From: Tisiphia sp964030975
GTDB lineage: Bacteria > Pseudomonadota > Alphaproteobacteria > Rickettsiales > Rickettsiaceae
Direction: 5' to 3'
NCBI RefSeq assembly: GCF_964030975.1
Contig: NZ_CAXIQH010000001.1
Location: 1,302,001 to 1,366,000 of the forward strand
Length of the DNA stretch: 64,000 bases
Within the stretch, counting starts at the first letter, position 1. Each line of letters starts with the position of its first letter. Of this stretch, positions 1 through 8,634 are shown in pieces. The notes under the pieces were generated by a model. That model was given only the letters and a program-made list of their open reading frames with translations. It did no database searches and had not been told where the DNA came from. The translations under genes and the position numbers were made by a program.

Positions 1-27
1 AACCCAAAAAAACGGTAGAAAAATCAT

Positions 28-273
28 ATGACTAATAACGACCAAAATCAACAACAAGTTAAAGAGATTATTAATCTGCATGAGCTTCAGCCAGAATTGA
101 TTGAAGCAAGGCTAACATTAACAAAGGTCTTAAAAACACTTTGTGCTAATGATGATCTAATGCAAAAAGTATACGATTATTCAGAGGATAGTGCTACAAT
201 CGTTATATGGTATTTACAACAAGTCATAAAGTATTTAGATGCCATTATTACTAATAATAAAAGTGATACTTGA
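28..273 (+). CDS. Small hypothetical protein, 81 aa
   Basis: I do not recognise this gene. The predicted product is acidic and helical, with an N/Q-rich start (MTNNDQNQQQ) that resembles the start of the leucine-rich-repeat protein encoded downstream at 660. This may mean the two share a leader or are both effector-like. No transmembrane segment or signal peptide is visible. No convincing Shine-Dalgarno sequence precedes the ATG, only a weak GGTAG. An inverted repeat at 359-402 downstream could end its transcript. That it is a real gene is inferred from its clean reading frame and the absence of a better frame on either strand. Confidence 0.45.
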   Translation: MTNNDQNQQQVKEIINLHELQPELIEARLTLTKVLKTLCANDDLMQKVYDYSEDSATIVIWYLQQVIKYLDAIITNNKSDT

Positions 274-358
274 TGCTTTATCCTGTAATCTTCAATAAAA
301 TTATTTACTCTTGTTTTTTAAAACTGTAGCTATTTAAGGTAATAAAATAGAAAATTTG

Positions 359-402
359 AATGTGTGGCAATTTGATATTTCTGATTAATGTCGCCACACA
401 TT
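359..402. terminator. Perfect 10-bp inverted repeat, possible terminator
   Basis: The arms aatgtgtggc (359-368) and gccacacatt (393-402) are perfect complements around a 24-base loop. The site lies in the spacer after the 81-aa gene. The following bases are T/A-rich but there is no strict U-tract, so intrinsic termination is only possible. The remainder of the 274-659 spacer holds one more inverted repeat at 577-625. Confidence 0.35.
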
Positions 403-576
403 TAATCTTAATTAGCTAAATTAGGCACTTACTTAATAATAATTTTAGCCACTGTCTCCAGTTCAACACTACTATAATAAATTTTACAAAAAAATCACTA
501 ATAGTGAGAAAATTGCTGTACTTCTGGGATTAATGAGGATATCTGTGAAGATGACACTACGTGGGGTGGTGTTAAG

Positions 577-625
577 CACCGAGGTTAGAACAAAGATCGG
601 AAAATTTTTAAATCTAACCTCAGTG
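577..625. promoter_or_regulatory. Inverted repeat upstream of the LRR gene
   Basis: Thirteen-base arms (577-589 and 613-625, core gaggttaga / tctaacctc) with one mismatch sit 35 bases before the LRR gene start. In the transcript this would be a hairpin in the leader. It could be regulatory or a small repeat remnant. Only the sequence symmetry supports it. Confidence 0.3.
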
Positions 626-659
626 TCTATTTTCTTAACGAACAATAGGGGTTAATTGT

Positions 660-1487
660 ATGACGAGTAATGTCAAAAATCAACAACAAAATAATTCACA
701 ACAAAATAATTCAACAAATGAAAAAATAAATAATATCACTAATATTGCTGCACAAATACTTAGAGAAATTTTGCAGAGCAATAATATAACCCATATAGAT
801 CTTACTGAAGAGCATATAGGTTTAGAAGGAATTAAGATACTTGGCAAAGCTTTAGAACATAATGAGCTTATAACCGAAATAAATCTTTGCGACAACGATA
901 TTGGTTCTGAGGAACTAAGTCTACTTATCAAAGTGTTAGAGACTAATCATAGTTTGATTAATATAGATATTGGGTATAACAACATTGGTGTTCAGGGGCT
1001 AATCATACTAGCGGAATTTCTAGAAGATAATAAGACTATAAAGCAAATAAATCTTACTGGCAATGACATTAATGATCAGGGGACGGATATACTAGCAGCA
1101 CTTCTAACAAATAATAAAACTATAGACCAAATGAATCTCTGTGACAATAATATTAGTGATAAAGGAGCAATCATACTAGCAAGATTTCTAGAAAATAATA
1201 GCACTATAAAGCAAATGGATCTCAATATTAATAATATTGGTGATGTTGGTATTGTCCAGCTTGTTAAAAGTTTGGAAACTAACAAAACCATAGGCCAAAT
1301 AGACCTTAGCTATAACAATATTACTGACAATGGGGCAATAAAACTGGTGGAAATTCTAGAGTATAATAACATTACAAGCAAAATAATAATAGATTTCACA
1401 GATTTTGACAATGAAAATATTAGTTATGAAGTAGAAGAGTTGTTAATTAAGACTCTAGAGCAGCACAACAAAAAAGGGGGTGTATAA
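660..1487 (+). CDS. Leucine-rich repeat (RNI-like) protein, candidate effector
   Basis: The 275-aa product has an N/Q-rich leader of about 40 residues followed by seven tandem repeats of about 28 residues. Their pattern is I-x-x-I-x-L-x-x-N-x-I-x-x-x-G-x-x-x-L-A, which is the ribonuclease-inhibitor/NLRC type of LRR. A short acidic tail ends in KKGGV. This LRR class makes a curved protein-binding scaffold and is common among effectors of intracellular bacteria. No signal peptide or membrane segment is seen, so any export would need a type IV-like route. A GGGG ribosome-binding sequence precedes the ATG. The host-interaction role is inference; the repeat architecture is directly visible. Confidence 0.75.
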   Translation: MTSNVKNQQQNNSQQNNSTNEKINNITNIAAQILREILQSNNITHIDLTEEHIGLEGIKILGKALEHNELITEINLCDNDIGSEELSLLIKVLETNHSLINIDIGYNNIGVQGLIILAEFLEDNKTIKQINLTGNDINDQGTDILAALLTNNKTIDQMNLCDNNISDKGAIILARFLENNSTIKQMDLNINNIGDVGIVQLVKSLETNKTIGQIDLSYNNITDNGAIKLVEILEYNNITSKIIIDFTDFDNENISYEVEELLIKTLEQHNKKGGV

Positions 1488-1586
1488 TTTTAAAAATATT
1501 CATCTTTTTTAAAATAGTAAATGCTTGAAAGTAGCAGGGTTTTAGTTTAATATAACTTATGATTAAAATAATGTGTTAGGTATTTA

Positions 1587-2309
1587 ATGGAAGATCTTCA
1601 TAATTGGCAGTCAAAATTTGAATCTTGTGAATATGTTGAGAGGTTACTCAATAAACTAACTCAGCTGAACCAGCAAGTAAAGCAGCCAGTAGATATTGAT
1701 GAGATTAAAAAAGGTATCTATTACGCTAAAAAATATCATGGTTCGCAGATGCGGCAATCCGGTGAGCCGTATTACTCTCACCCTATAGAAGTAGCATACA
1801 TGGTTGCACAGCACACAGCATTAGAAATGCCCCAATATTTCAGGACTGATATAATTGTTACCAGTTTACTTCATGATACTATTGAGGATACAGCTCTGAC
1901 TAAAACTATGATTAATAATATTTTTGGTAGTCAGATTGCTAATCAAGTAGAAGACTTAACCAGAGTGAAGGTAGACAGAAAAATTAGTGCAGCAGAAACA
2001 GTAGAGTTACTATGGGTACAAAAGAAATATGATGTTTTAATCATTAAGCTATTCGATAGAATTCATAATGTTGAAACTATTGGGGTAAAATCTCCAGAAA
2101 AAATTAAGAAGATAATAGAAGAAACTCTTAGCAGATTTATGAGTCTTAGTATCTACCTTGGAATCCCAAAAATTGAGCAAAGATTAGCAAGGCTATGTTT
2201 TAAGAATATGCAGATACAGAATGATCACCAAACTTTATCTGATAATTTCCTGCTTCCTTCTCTAGTCTCACAAAGTAAAATATCCCAAAACCATAACCTA
2301 TTGCCATAG
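1587..2309 (+). CDS. SpoT-like HD-domain (p)ppGpp hydrolase, C-terminus extended
   Basis: This 240-aa HD phosphohydrolase resembles the hydrolase half of SpoT or a small MESH1-type alarmone hydrolase. His65 (YYSHPIEVA), His96-Asp97 (LLHDTIEDT) and the later Asp in KLFDRIHNV form the metal-binding set. No synthetase, TGS or ACT domain is present. It is closely similar to the 211-aa protein encoded at 39035-39670 up to about residue 205. The last 35 or so residues have no counterpart there because they are read antisense through the 3' end of the transporter gene at 2200-3546. Multiple stand-alone SpoT hydrolases are typical of rickettsial amplified mobile regions. Turnover of (p)ppGpp is inferred from the family. 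Confidence 0.8.
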   Translation: MEDLHNWQSKFESCEYVERLLNKLTQLNQQVKQPVDIDEIKKGIYYAKKYHGSQMRQSGEPYYSHPIEVAYMVAQHTALEMPQYFRTDIIVTSLLHDTIEDTALTKTMINNIFGSQIANQVEDLTRVKVDRKISAAETVELLWVQKKYDVLIIKLFDRIHNVETIGVKSPEKIKKIIEETLSRFMSLSIYLGIPKIEQRLARLCFKNMQIQNDHQTLSDNFLLPSLVSQSKISQNHNLLP

Positions 2310-3546
2310 ATACTATAATCAACGATACTCCCCATTGTCCAAAATATTTCTCACAATAGATAATTCCAAATGATGTAGTGATATGCATGATAGCACGAGA
2401 TATAGCGTATATAAAACCACCATAAGTAAAACGTTGAAAAATGGGAATATGAGTATAAAAAACCGGAGTGGCTGGATTAGTGCTAAGTACAAATAACATA
2501 AAAAATGATTGAAGTGCAAATAGATGTAATGGACTGTTTATATGGCTTAGCAAGTAAGGACAAAGCAAAGCAACCGGGAAGAATATAAACAGTTTTGCTT
2601 TCAATATTTTTAATGGATGTATTTTATAACTTAAATACATTAATAATGTATAGCCCACTAAATTCACCATTGATACGATAAAATTTTGATTAATTACTTC
2701 TTCTGGTTTATAACCAAACTGATTTTTAAGAATATTTCCGCAATAAATATATGTAAAATAAAAACATAGTGGCCATCCACACTGTATTAAAAATAAAGCT
2801 ATAGTTGTTTTTTTACTTACTTTCTCATGCAATATAGGGTCACCTTTTAATTTAACCATACTCACACCTGATTTATCTAAGATATTTTTTAACCGACGTG
2901 TTGCATCTGCAAAGTCCGTTGTTTCTTTTAGTGCTGTTCTTGCAACACCACCAACCATTGCAATTAGTGCTCCGATCCAAAATGCAATACGCCAATTAAA
3001 TTGATATTTAGTTGTAATGGATGCAACACCCAAAGCTGCTGTTCCTCCTAAAATAGAAAAAATTGCAATTAACATTACAGTCGGATATTGCATAGGTGGT
3101 TTTACGAATTCAGTTAAATAAATCTCTGCACCTACTATTTCTCCCATAGATGACATACCCTGTAACATGCGGCACATGGTAACTAACCATGCGGCTGCTA
3201 TACCTATTTGTTCATATGTTGGAAGAGTAGCCATTATAATGCATGAAATAGACATAATAAAGGTTGTGATAATAACTATTGGTTTACGACCAATTTTATC
3301 ACCTATCCTACCAAAAATAAGTGCCCCTACAGGTCTTAAAACAAACACCGAACAAAATGCAAAAGCAGACTGCAATGAAGAGGTAAAAGGATCGCTTTTT
3401 GGGAAAAAGAGGTCATTTAGAAGAACCGCCATATGAACATATAGCATCAGATCAAAATACTCTAGAAACGTCCCAACTGAAAGCAATCCAACAGCTTCTT
3501 TTTGTTCCTTGGTTAGGTACTTTTGTTCTTGCTGACACCCTATCAT
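2200..3546 (-). CDS. proP: MFS transporter, ProP-like (proline/betaine-type symporter)
   Basis: A 448-aa integral membrane protein with about 12 hydrophobic segments. It carries the MFS loop motif (GRIGDKIGRKP) after segment 2 and the early TFLEYFDLMLYVHMA signature seen in rickettsial ProP paralogues. It probably moves a small organic solute with protons; the substrate cannot be read from the sequence. It is paralogous to the protein at 37476-38792. Its C-terminus (about 15 residues beyond the shared LEKE) is read antisense through the HD gene at 1587-2309, giving a 110-bp convergent overlap. It probably starts at 3546, since the paralogues align from the TKEQKEAVGLLS segment. Confidence 0.85.
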   Translation of the reverse strand: MIGCQQEQKYLTKEQKEAVGLLSVGTFLEYFDLMLYVHMAVLLNDLFFPKSDPFTSSLQSAFAFCSVFVLRPVGALIFGRIGDKIGRKPIVIITTFIMSISCIIMATLPTYEQIGIAAAWLVTMCRMLQGMSSMGEIVGAEIYLTEFVKPPMQYPTVMLIAIFSILGGTAALGVASITTKYQFNWRIAFWIGALIAMVGGVARTALKETTDFADATRRLKNILDKSGVSMVKLKGDPILHEKVSKKTTIALFLIQCGWPLCFYFTYIYCGNILKNQFGYKPEEVINQNFIVSMVNLVGYTLLMYLSYKIHPLKILKAKLFIFFPVALLCPYLLSHINSPLHLFALQSFFMLFVLSTNPATPVFYTHIPIFQRFTYGGFIYAISRAIMHITTSFGIIYCEKYFGQWGVSLIIVSMAIGYGFGIFYFVRLEKEAGNYQIKFGDHSVSAYS

Positions 3547-3704
3547 TTTTCTACCTTACATTTTTATTTAGTACTAATAAACATACTGATGGTTTGGCTA
3601 ATGATAGCAAGAAAAAATAGATGTAGGAAATTGAAATAATAATTTCTTGCTTGCAACAATATCACGGTACTCAAATAAAATTAACAAAAAGTAAATAAAC
3701 TGTA

Positions 3705-4322
3705 TTATTTTTCCTCTAATATTTTGCTAGCTAATGCGTATAGTTCCTGCTCTATCCATTCTACCCGAGCTAGTTTTGCCAGTGGTATAAAGTTATCTAA
3801 AGTATCCAAGGCAATTCTTTCTTGTTTTTCTTTTGACTTAATATGATGAAGGGTTTGCATGTTATGTAATCTGTCAGCAAGCTTGATATACCATGCATCC
3901 AAATCTTCTGACTCGTGTAATTTCTGTAAGGCATCTACTCCTGCAATTTTTACTTTTTTTGTTGTAATATCATCAAGCTTCGTCAGTTTGTTAACTAATT
4001 CTGCTATTTTTGTGCCAAATGAAAGCTGTATCTGAGCAATAGTAATATCTGTATCCTCTACAATATCATGCAATAATGACGCTGCTATTATTTCAGTTTT
4101 ACAGGAAATTTTGGCTGCTATTAATGCGACCTGTATTGGATGATGGTAATATGATTCGCCAGAGTGTCGTTTTTGATCTGCTTGGTATTGAATAACGTAT
4201 TCTAATGCTAGTGCTATAATAGTAATATCTATTATGGTACTGTGCATTTTACTACATGCTATAATTTTATCCAAGAACTCCTTTCTCAAAGACTTCATGA
4301 TTTTTTCATCGGTCATAAACAA
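3705..4322 (-). CDS. SpoT-like HD-domain hydrolase
   Basis: The 205-aa product is a second, more divergent stand-alone HD hydrolase of the SpoT/MESH1 type. Its motifs are SYYHHPIQVA (His60/His61), SLLHDIVEDT (His85-Asp86) and KLADRLHNMQT, which together are the expected metal and substrate residues. No synthetase domain is present. It lies next to the HD/ProP pair at 1587-3546 but has its own promoter space. Start choice: MFMTDEK begins at 4322, and the second Met two codons later is equally possible. Hydrolysis of (p)ppGpp is inferred from the family. Three such genes in one window suggest dosage control of alarmone or paralogue diversification. Confidence 0.8.
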   Translation of the reverse strand: MFMTDEKIMKSLRKEFLDKIIACSKMHSTIIDITIIALALEYVIQYQADQKRHSGESYYHHPIQVALIAAKISCKTEIIAASLLHDIVEDTDITIAQIQLSFGTKIAELVNKLTKLDDITTKKVKIAGVDALQKLHESEDLDAWYIKLADRLHNMQTLHHIKSKEKQERIALDTLDNFIPLAKLARVEWIEQELYALASKILEEK

Positions 4323-4355
4323 CTCCCTATTGAATGTTTACTCATAGCAAACTTG

Positions 4356-4451
4356 CGTCATTGCGAAGGGCTACTTGTAGTAGCGACAAAGCAATCCAGA
4401 AAAGTGATTAGAAATGGATTGCTTCGTCGGCTACGCCTTCTCGCAATGACG
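4356..4451. repeat. Palindromic repeat family A (core)
   Basis: A 96-bp copy with ends cgtcattgcga and tcgcaatgacg. Inside, gaagcaatcc-type and ggattgcttc segments form the second arm pair. It sits in the spacer between the HD gene and the gene at 4474. Confidence 0.9.
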
Positions 4452-4473
4452 CCAGTTTGCTATCCCCCTAATA

Positions 4474-5160
4474 TCATTCTTGGTCTTGTAATGCTCCGGC
4501 ACCTGCTATTGCCACTTCTTCTGTAGTTTCAGATAAACAATGAAATAATGGCTCAACAAAATTGCTCCAGTATTTTATCCCTGCTGCTTTAGATTCTTGG
4601 ATAGTTTGATAATAGGAATGACCTGATAATTTCTCGACAAAATAAGCAAATGCCTTGCCTCTGGACATCATCTCATCCCATAATATTTCTCTACCTTCTA
4701 CTCCTAATTTATGTTGGTCAATTTCTGGCAAACATTTTTTGGCTATATCTAATATTTGCGATGATATTGACCTTGTTGCCATTAGTTCAATTGATTGTTG
4801 ATCTCCTAATTTGGCTCCTATTAGCAGAGTTAAATCAGCAAGGAAATTATCTTGAACAGTACCATAACCTTTTCTTAGATACTCTGATAAATATGAAGCA
4901 ACCTTTCCTTCCCCCGCCACTAAATGTAAATATAAATTCCAGGCGGTGTCTTTTCGGTCATTATTAAATAATTCTTGAAATTTTGCAAATTCAGGTTCTT
5001 TGACTTTTTCCAACGTCAATATATCTGAGCTATAATTCCCTAAAACTTTGGCAGAATTAATTTGATACTCTTTACTTAAATAGCCGTGAATTTGTTTTTG
5101 ATTCTGGCTTGATGTATCAGACATAAGTACTCTGCTATATAAAAATTTCTTACCTGGCAT
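4474..5160 (-). CDS. Hypothetical protein coupled to sca4, 228 aa
   Basis: I do not recognise this protein. It looks soluble, helical and acidic, without signal peptide or membrane segments. Its start is well supported: the ATG at 5160 lies two bases after the sca4 stop. A strong AGGAGG ribosome-binding site is formed by the last two arginine codons of sca4, implying translational coupling. An internal Met (MSDTSSQ) 12 codons in is a weaker alternative. Being the second gene of a sca4 operon, it may be a chaperone or partner of Sca4, or another host-directed protein; both are inference. A family A repeat follows its 3' end. Confidence 0.65.
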   Translation of the reverse strand: MPGKKFLYSRVLMSDTSSQNQKQIHGYLSKEYQINSAKVLGNYSSDILTLEKVKEPEFAKFQELFNNDRKDTAWNLYLHLVAGEGKVASYLSEYLRKGYGTVQDNFLADLTLLIGAKLGDQQSIELMATRSISSQILDIAKKCLPEIDQHKLGVEGREILWDEMMSRGKAFAYFVEKLSGHSYYQTIQESKAAGIKYWSNFVEPLFHCLSETTEEVAIAGAGALQDQE

Positions 5161-5162
5161 AG

Positions 5163-6797
5163 TTACCTCCTATTTACTTGAGTGTTATTTAATTGTAGTT
5201 TTGATGTATTTAATGGTGGTGGCGTATTAGATGAAGAATCTCTACTCATGAATTTTCCTATCATACGATCTGTTTTTTTTACTACCTCAGTTCTCGTTTC
5301 TAAAGACTCATCTCTTGCTTTGTTTTCTGCTAGCGGTTTACCGGTTTTAATTGATTCTTTCTCTTCTATCTTTAAAGCTAATTGTTTCTCTACCGGAGTC
5401 AAGCCTAATTTTTCATAACCACCACATACTTTCACAATGTTCTCTAACTCTTCTAATGCTGTACTACTTGCATCTGCTGTTTTCTCTTGTTGATACGCTA
5501 CTGCATGGGCAACATAATGTTCTGCTACTGACTTAACAGCTAAAGTAGTATCTTGCTCGGCAAGTTGTTGTAATAATCCTCTTTGCTGGTCTCGCAAGTC
5601 AGTTTCCGGTTGTAATTCATCCAAGATTGTTTGATACTTAACAATTGCTTGCTCAGGAGACATATCGTGGATACACTGATAGTTTTCTGACATTTTTTCA
5701 AATAATTGTCGATTAGCAACATTATTACTCTTTTCTGTTAACTGCATCCCCCGTGATATCGATTCTGCTTGTCGTTTTGCTAACTCATAATGCTCAACTG
5801 TTTTCTCCAATGTTTCTTCGGCTAATGTTTGCCTATCATGATGATATTTCTTTTCCTCCTGCACTGGCAAATCATTATTGACAGTATTAGCAGTAATCAT
5901 CATATCCTGAGCAGTAGTGATAGTTTGAGAGAAGTCAATCTCTTGCCCTTTATTCTTCTCCAAAGCTATCATCATTTCTCGATATTTACCTTGGGTTACT
6001 GGCAAACTATAAACGTGTCCTAAATGTTCTATATAGCCTATCGCCTCATCTCCTTCACCATTGAACCTCACTGGTTTTGGGCTACTGATTTCTGACAATT
6101 TACCTTGACTATCATAATGAGCGGTAAAATATACTGCTCGATCTTTAGCAATATTTCGACCATTTTCATCTTGTACGGCTAATGACAAATGCATTGAACC
6201 ATTTTTACTTGCCAACTCTGTTGGAAAATCTATGGTTCTATAGCTATTGATTTGCTTAACAGTGCCATCTGACAAAGAAACTACAGCATTAATTTTATGA
6301 GTTGTTTCCTTGATAGTAGCTAACTCATCACCTGAATCATTTCTTACTATCTGGCTTCTGACATTACCTTGCCTATCACCATCTTGCCAGTTCATTGTAT
6401 GAAATTGATTAGCAAAATTATGATGAACTGTCTTGTATCCAGTTATCTCTGTTCTTTCTAGTTCAGCTTTAACTTCAGCATTTGCAAAGGCTTGATCAAT
6501 TATTGCTCTATTATTGACATTTTTAAGATATTCAGCAAATTCCTTATCTTCATAGCCAGCTACGGTTGCATCATGATTCTGGGATATATATTCTCTTAAA
6601 ATATCACGCTGTTTTTGCAAGATTTCCTGCCTGATGGCTTCGGTAATCGGGTCTAATTCTTCTATACCCAGAAAGCTGCCATTAGCTGAATCTGTTAAAA
6701 TAAACAAGTCTTGTGATTCTTCTGTTTGTTCTATGACCTCATTACTATTCTCTTGAGGAATATTATTGGGTGTTAATAATGGTGGTTTATCTTTCAT
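5163..6797 (-). CDS. sca4: Sca4 homologue (surface cell antigen 4), short form
   Basis: The 544-aa product aligns by eye with the N-terminal half of Rickettsia Sca4 (gene D, about 1000 aa). Matching stretches are the DPITEAIRQ region, EITGYKTVHHNF, IVRNDSGDELATIKETT, DGTVKQINSYRTIDFP, AVYFTAHY, ISSPKPVRF, YIEHLGHVYSLPVTQGKY and EMM. The C-terminal tail (IGKFMSRDSS) also resembles the Sca4 end. The long middle helical region of Rickettsia Sca4, which includes vinculin-binding segments, is largely missing; a region of about 200 residues with predicted helices remains. In spotted-fever rickettsiae Sca4 is secreted and reduces cell-cell tension by binding vinculin. Whether this short form does so is unknown. 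No signal peptide is seen, as in known Sca4. Confidence 0.85.
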   Translation of the reverse strand: MKDKPPLLTPNNIPQENSNEVIEQTEESQDLFILTDSANGSFLGIEELDPITEAIRQEILQKQRDILREYISQNHDATVAGYEDKEFAEYLKNVNNRAIIDQAFANAEVKAELERTEITGYKTVHHNFANQFHTMNWQDGDRQGNVRSQIVRNDSGDELATIKETTHKINAVVSLSDGTVKQINSYRTIDFPTELASKNGSMHLSLAVQDENGRNIAKDRAVYFTAHYDSQGKLSEISSPKPVRFNGEGDEAIGYIEHLGHVYSLPVTQGKYREMMIALEKNKGQEIDFSQTITTAQDMMITANTVNNDLPVQEEKKYHHDRQTLAEETLEKTVEHYELAKRQAESISRGMQLTEKSNNVANRQLFEKMSENYQCIHDMSPEQAIVKYQTILDELQPETDLRDQQRGLLQQLAEQDTTLAVKSVAEHYVAHAVAYQQEKTADASSTALEELENIVKVCGGYEKLGLTPVEKQLALKIEEKESIKTGKPLAENKARDESLETRTEVVKKTDRMIGKFMSRDSSSNTPPPLNTSKLQLNNTQVNRR

Positions 6798-6834
6798 AAT
6801 CCTGCTCTATTAATGACGTCTTGGGTTGCATACA

Positions 6835-6929
6835 CGTCATTGCGAGACCACATAGTGGTCGTGGCAATCCATAAAAGTGATTAGAAATGGATTGCTTCGT
6901 TGCTACTAAAGTAGCTCCTCGCAATGACG
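6835..6929. repeat. Palindromic repeat family A (core)
   Basis: A copy between the sca4 start and the TIR element at 6956. The left arm is the variant cgtcattgcgagaccac followed by ggcaatccat. Confidence 0.9.
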
Positions 6930-6955
6930 GAGTAATGCTAATACTTACGTTATGA

Positions 6956-7388
6956 GACTGCAAAAATAATAGAGTTTGACTAGTGGAAGAGATTTGTGTA
7001 TGATCATAGGTACACCTCAATAATGGTTGTAATTTAATAGCAATAGCTATTGGATTAATTTTGCTAGTAAGTACTTTTTGTCTGCAAAACTTTGGAGTAC
7101 TTACTACTTTTTCCAAATGTAACATTCAAGTTTTAGCCTATTAATAAGCTAAACGCTTGAGTTGTTACACTGGCTTTTTTAGTTTGAGACCTATAGCTAA
7201 TCCGATTCGTCATTGCGAGGAGTCACTTTAGTGGCGACGAAGCAATCCAGAGAAGTGGATTGCCACGACCACTACGTGGTCTCGCAATGACGAACGGGTA
7301 GCTAAACCAAAATATGTATTTTGGTTCTAAAAAATTAGTCAGCAGTTACTGACTTCTCCTTTTTTGGTCTCATCCTATTTTTGCAGTC
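6956..7388. repeat. 433-bp element with 13-bp terminal inverted repeats, MITE-like
   Basis: The ends gactgcaaaaata (6956-6968) and tattttttgcagtc-like bases (7376-7388) are inverted copies of each other. Inside are two further palindromes: agtaagtact (about 7067) with agtacttact (about 7092), and a long imperfect hairpin at about 7120-7170. A complete family A repeat (7208-7292) sits inside, so it was probably inserted later. No reading frame is convincing. This fills most of the spacer between sca4 and the regulator at 7472. Confidence 0.55.
7208..7292. repeat. Palindromic repeat family A nested in the TIR element
   Basis: An 85-bp core copy with both ends intact (cgtcattgcga ... tcgcaatgacg) inside the element at 6956-7388. 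Confidence 0.85.
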
Positions 7389-7471
7389 TAATATAATTAT
7401 TTTGGGGTGTCAAGAAAATATTTGTGTTCCACTAATATTTTGTTTAGATAACACTTTTTTATATAAAAAAA

Positions 7472-8020
7472 ATGGCTCTTGTTTATAAAATACAAGAATT
7501 TTTAGAAAAAAAATTTAGCGAATTAAAATTAACAAGAAAAGATTTTGTTGAGCAAAGTGGGATTCCTTATTCTACTGTTACTCATATAATAAAAGGACTC
7601 ATTATAAATCCTACGATTAATCATATATTTAAAATAGCTAGTTACTTCAATTGTTCGTTAGATGAAGTAATTGGGAGAACACAGTATGTTTCACCGGTAC
7701 ATAGAAATTTTAGAACTATATCGTCTAACGACATTAGTGATAACTTAAAAAAATATGTAGAAGACAAGGCTAAAAGCCAAAATATCAATTTATATACTTT
7801 AGGTAGAGATATAGGCTTTAGTAATAATTCTTTGCGTGGTTTTATTAAAGGTACGAGAGAACAAAAAACTTTTAATAGTCAAATCATTATAGCACTAGCA
7901 GATTATTTTCAGATATCACTAGATGAAATGGTTGGCAGAATTAAACCCGCTACTTCTGATAATGATAAACTTTCGTCATTGCGAGAAGGCGAAGCCGACG
8001 AAGCAATCCATAATGAATAG
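7472..8020 (+). CDS. XRE-family regulator with two helix-turn-helix domains
   Basis: The 182-aa product has two Cro/CI-type DNA-binding domains. The first is at about residues 10-65 (SGIPYSTVTHIIKG, then FNCSLDEVIGR). The second is at about 100-155 (IGFSNNSLRGFIKG, then FQISLDEMVGR). Tandem HTH domains suggest binding to a bipartite operator. The last 14 or so codons are not native: a family A repeat begins at 7974 and supplies a new C-terminus ending in DEAIHNE and the stop. The second domain ends before the repeat, so the protein could remain functional. The gene is isolated, with the repeat array and GIY-YIG gene downstream. Its target is unknown. Confidence 0.8.
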   Translation: MALVYKIQEFLEKKFSELKLTRKDFVEQSGIPYSTVTHIIKGLIINPTINHIFKIASYFNCSLDEVIGRTQYVSPVHRNFRTISSNDISDNLKKYVEDKAKSQNINLYTLGRDIGFSNNSLRGFIKGTREQKTFNSQIIIALADYFQISLDEMVGRIKPATSDNDKLSSLREGEADEAIHNE

Positions 8021-8320
8021 TGGATTGCCACGACCACTACGTGGTCTCGCAATGACGGCTGAGTTTATAACTCGTCATTGCGAGAAGGCAAAGCCGACGA
8101 AGCAATCCATTTCTAATTATTTTTTGGATTGCCACGACCACTATGTGGTCTCGCAATGACGCCTGTGTCTATAACTCGTCATTGCGAGGAGTGCGTAGCA
8201 CGACGAAGCAATCCAATCTAATGAATAGTGGATTGCCACGACCACTATGTGGCCTCGCAATGACGTATGCGTTTATAATTCGTCATTGCGAGGAGTGCGT
8301 AGCACGACGAAGCAATCCAT
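7974..8320. repeat. Array of family A palindromic repeats (three full, one half)
   Basis: Complete units lie at 7974-8057, 8073-8161 and 8177-8265, separated by 11-15 bp spacers containing ctataactcg-like sequence. A half unit at 8281-8320 stops just before the GIY-YIG gene. The first unit overlaps the 3' end of the regulator gene. The units are similar but not identical, suggesting several insertions or duplications with divergence. Confidence 0.9.
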
Positions 8321-8337
8321 AACAGTATAAGCAAAAT

Positions 8338-8625
8338 ATGAAGCAACCTGCAGTATATATCATGGCAAACCAGAAGAATGGCACCCTATATACTGGTGTT
8401 ACTTCAAATCTTATTAAGAGAGTTTATGAGCATAAGCATGGTATTATTAAAGGGTTTAGTTCAAAATATAAATGCACTGACTTAGTATTTTATGAAATAT
8501 TAGAGACAATGGATAGTGCTATTGCTAGAGAAAAGCAAATTAAATCTGGCTCCAGAGCTAGGAAATTAAAATTAATTACGATTATGAATCCAGAATGGCG
8601 TGATTTATATGAAGACATTGTTTAA
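8338..8625 (+). CDS. GIY-YIG nuclease, small UvrC/YhbQ-like
   Basis: A 95-aa single-domain GIY-YIG nuclease. The first Tyr motif is VYIMANQ, the second is LYTGVTSNL, the conserved Arg is in LIKRVYEHK, and a catalytic-type Glu lies in the FYEILE region. The domain length is normal for stand-alone members such as YhbQ. The gene is hemmed in by family A repeats: a half copy ends 18 bp before the ATG and another half copy begins about 10 bp after the stop, as if a repeat had been opened and the gene placed inside. A role in moving or cutting the palindromes is a hypothesis. The family assignment is secure from the motifs. Confidence 0.85.
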   Translation: MKQPAVYIMANQKNGTLYTGVTSNLIKRVYEHKHGIIKGFSSKYKCTDLVFYEILETMDSAIAREKQIKSGSRARKLKLITIMNPEWRDLYEDIV

Positions 8626-8634
8626 CGTATGTCA

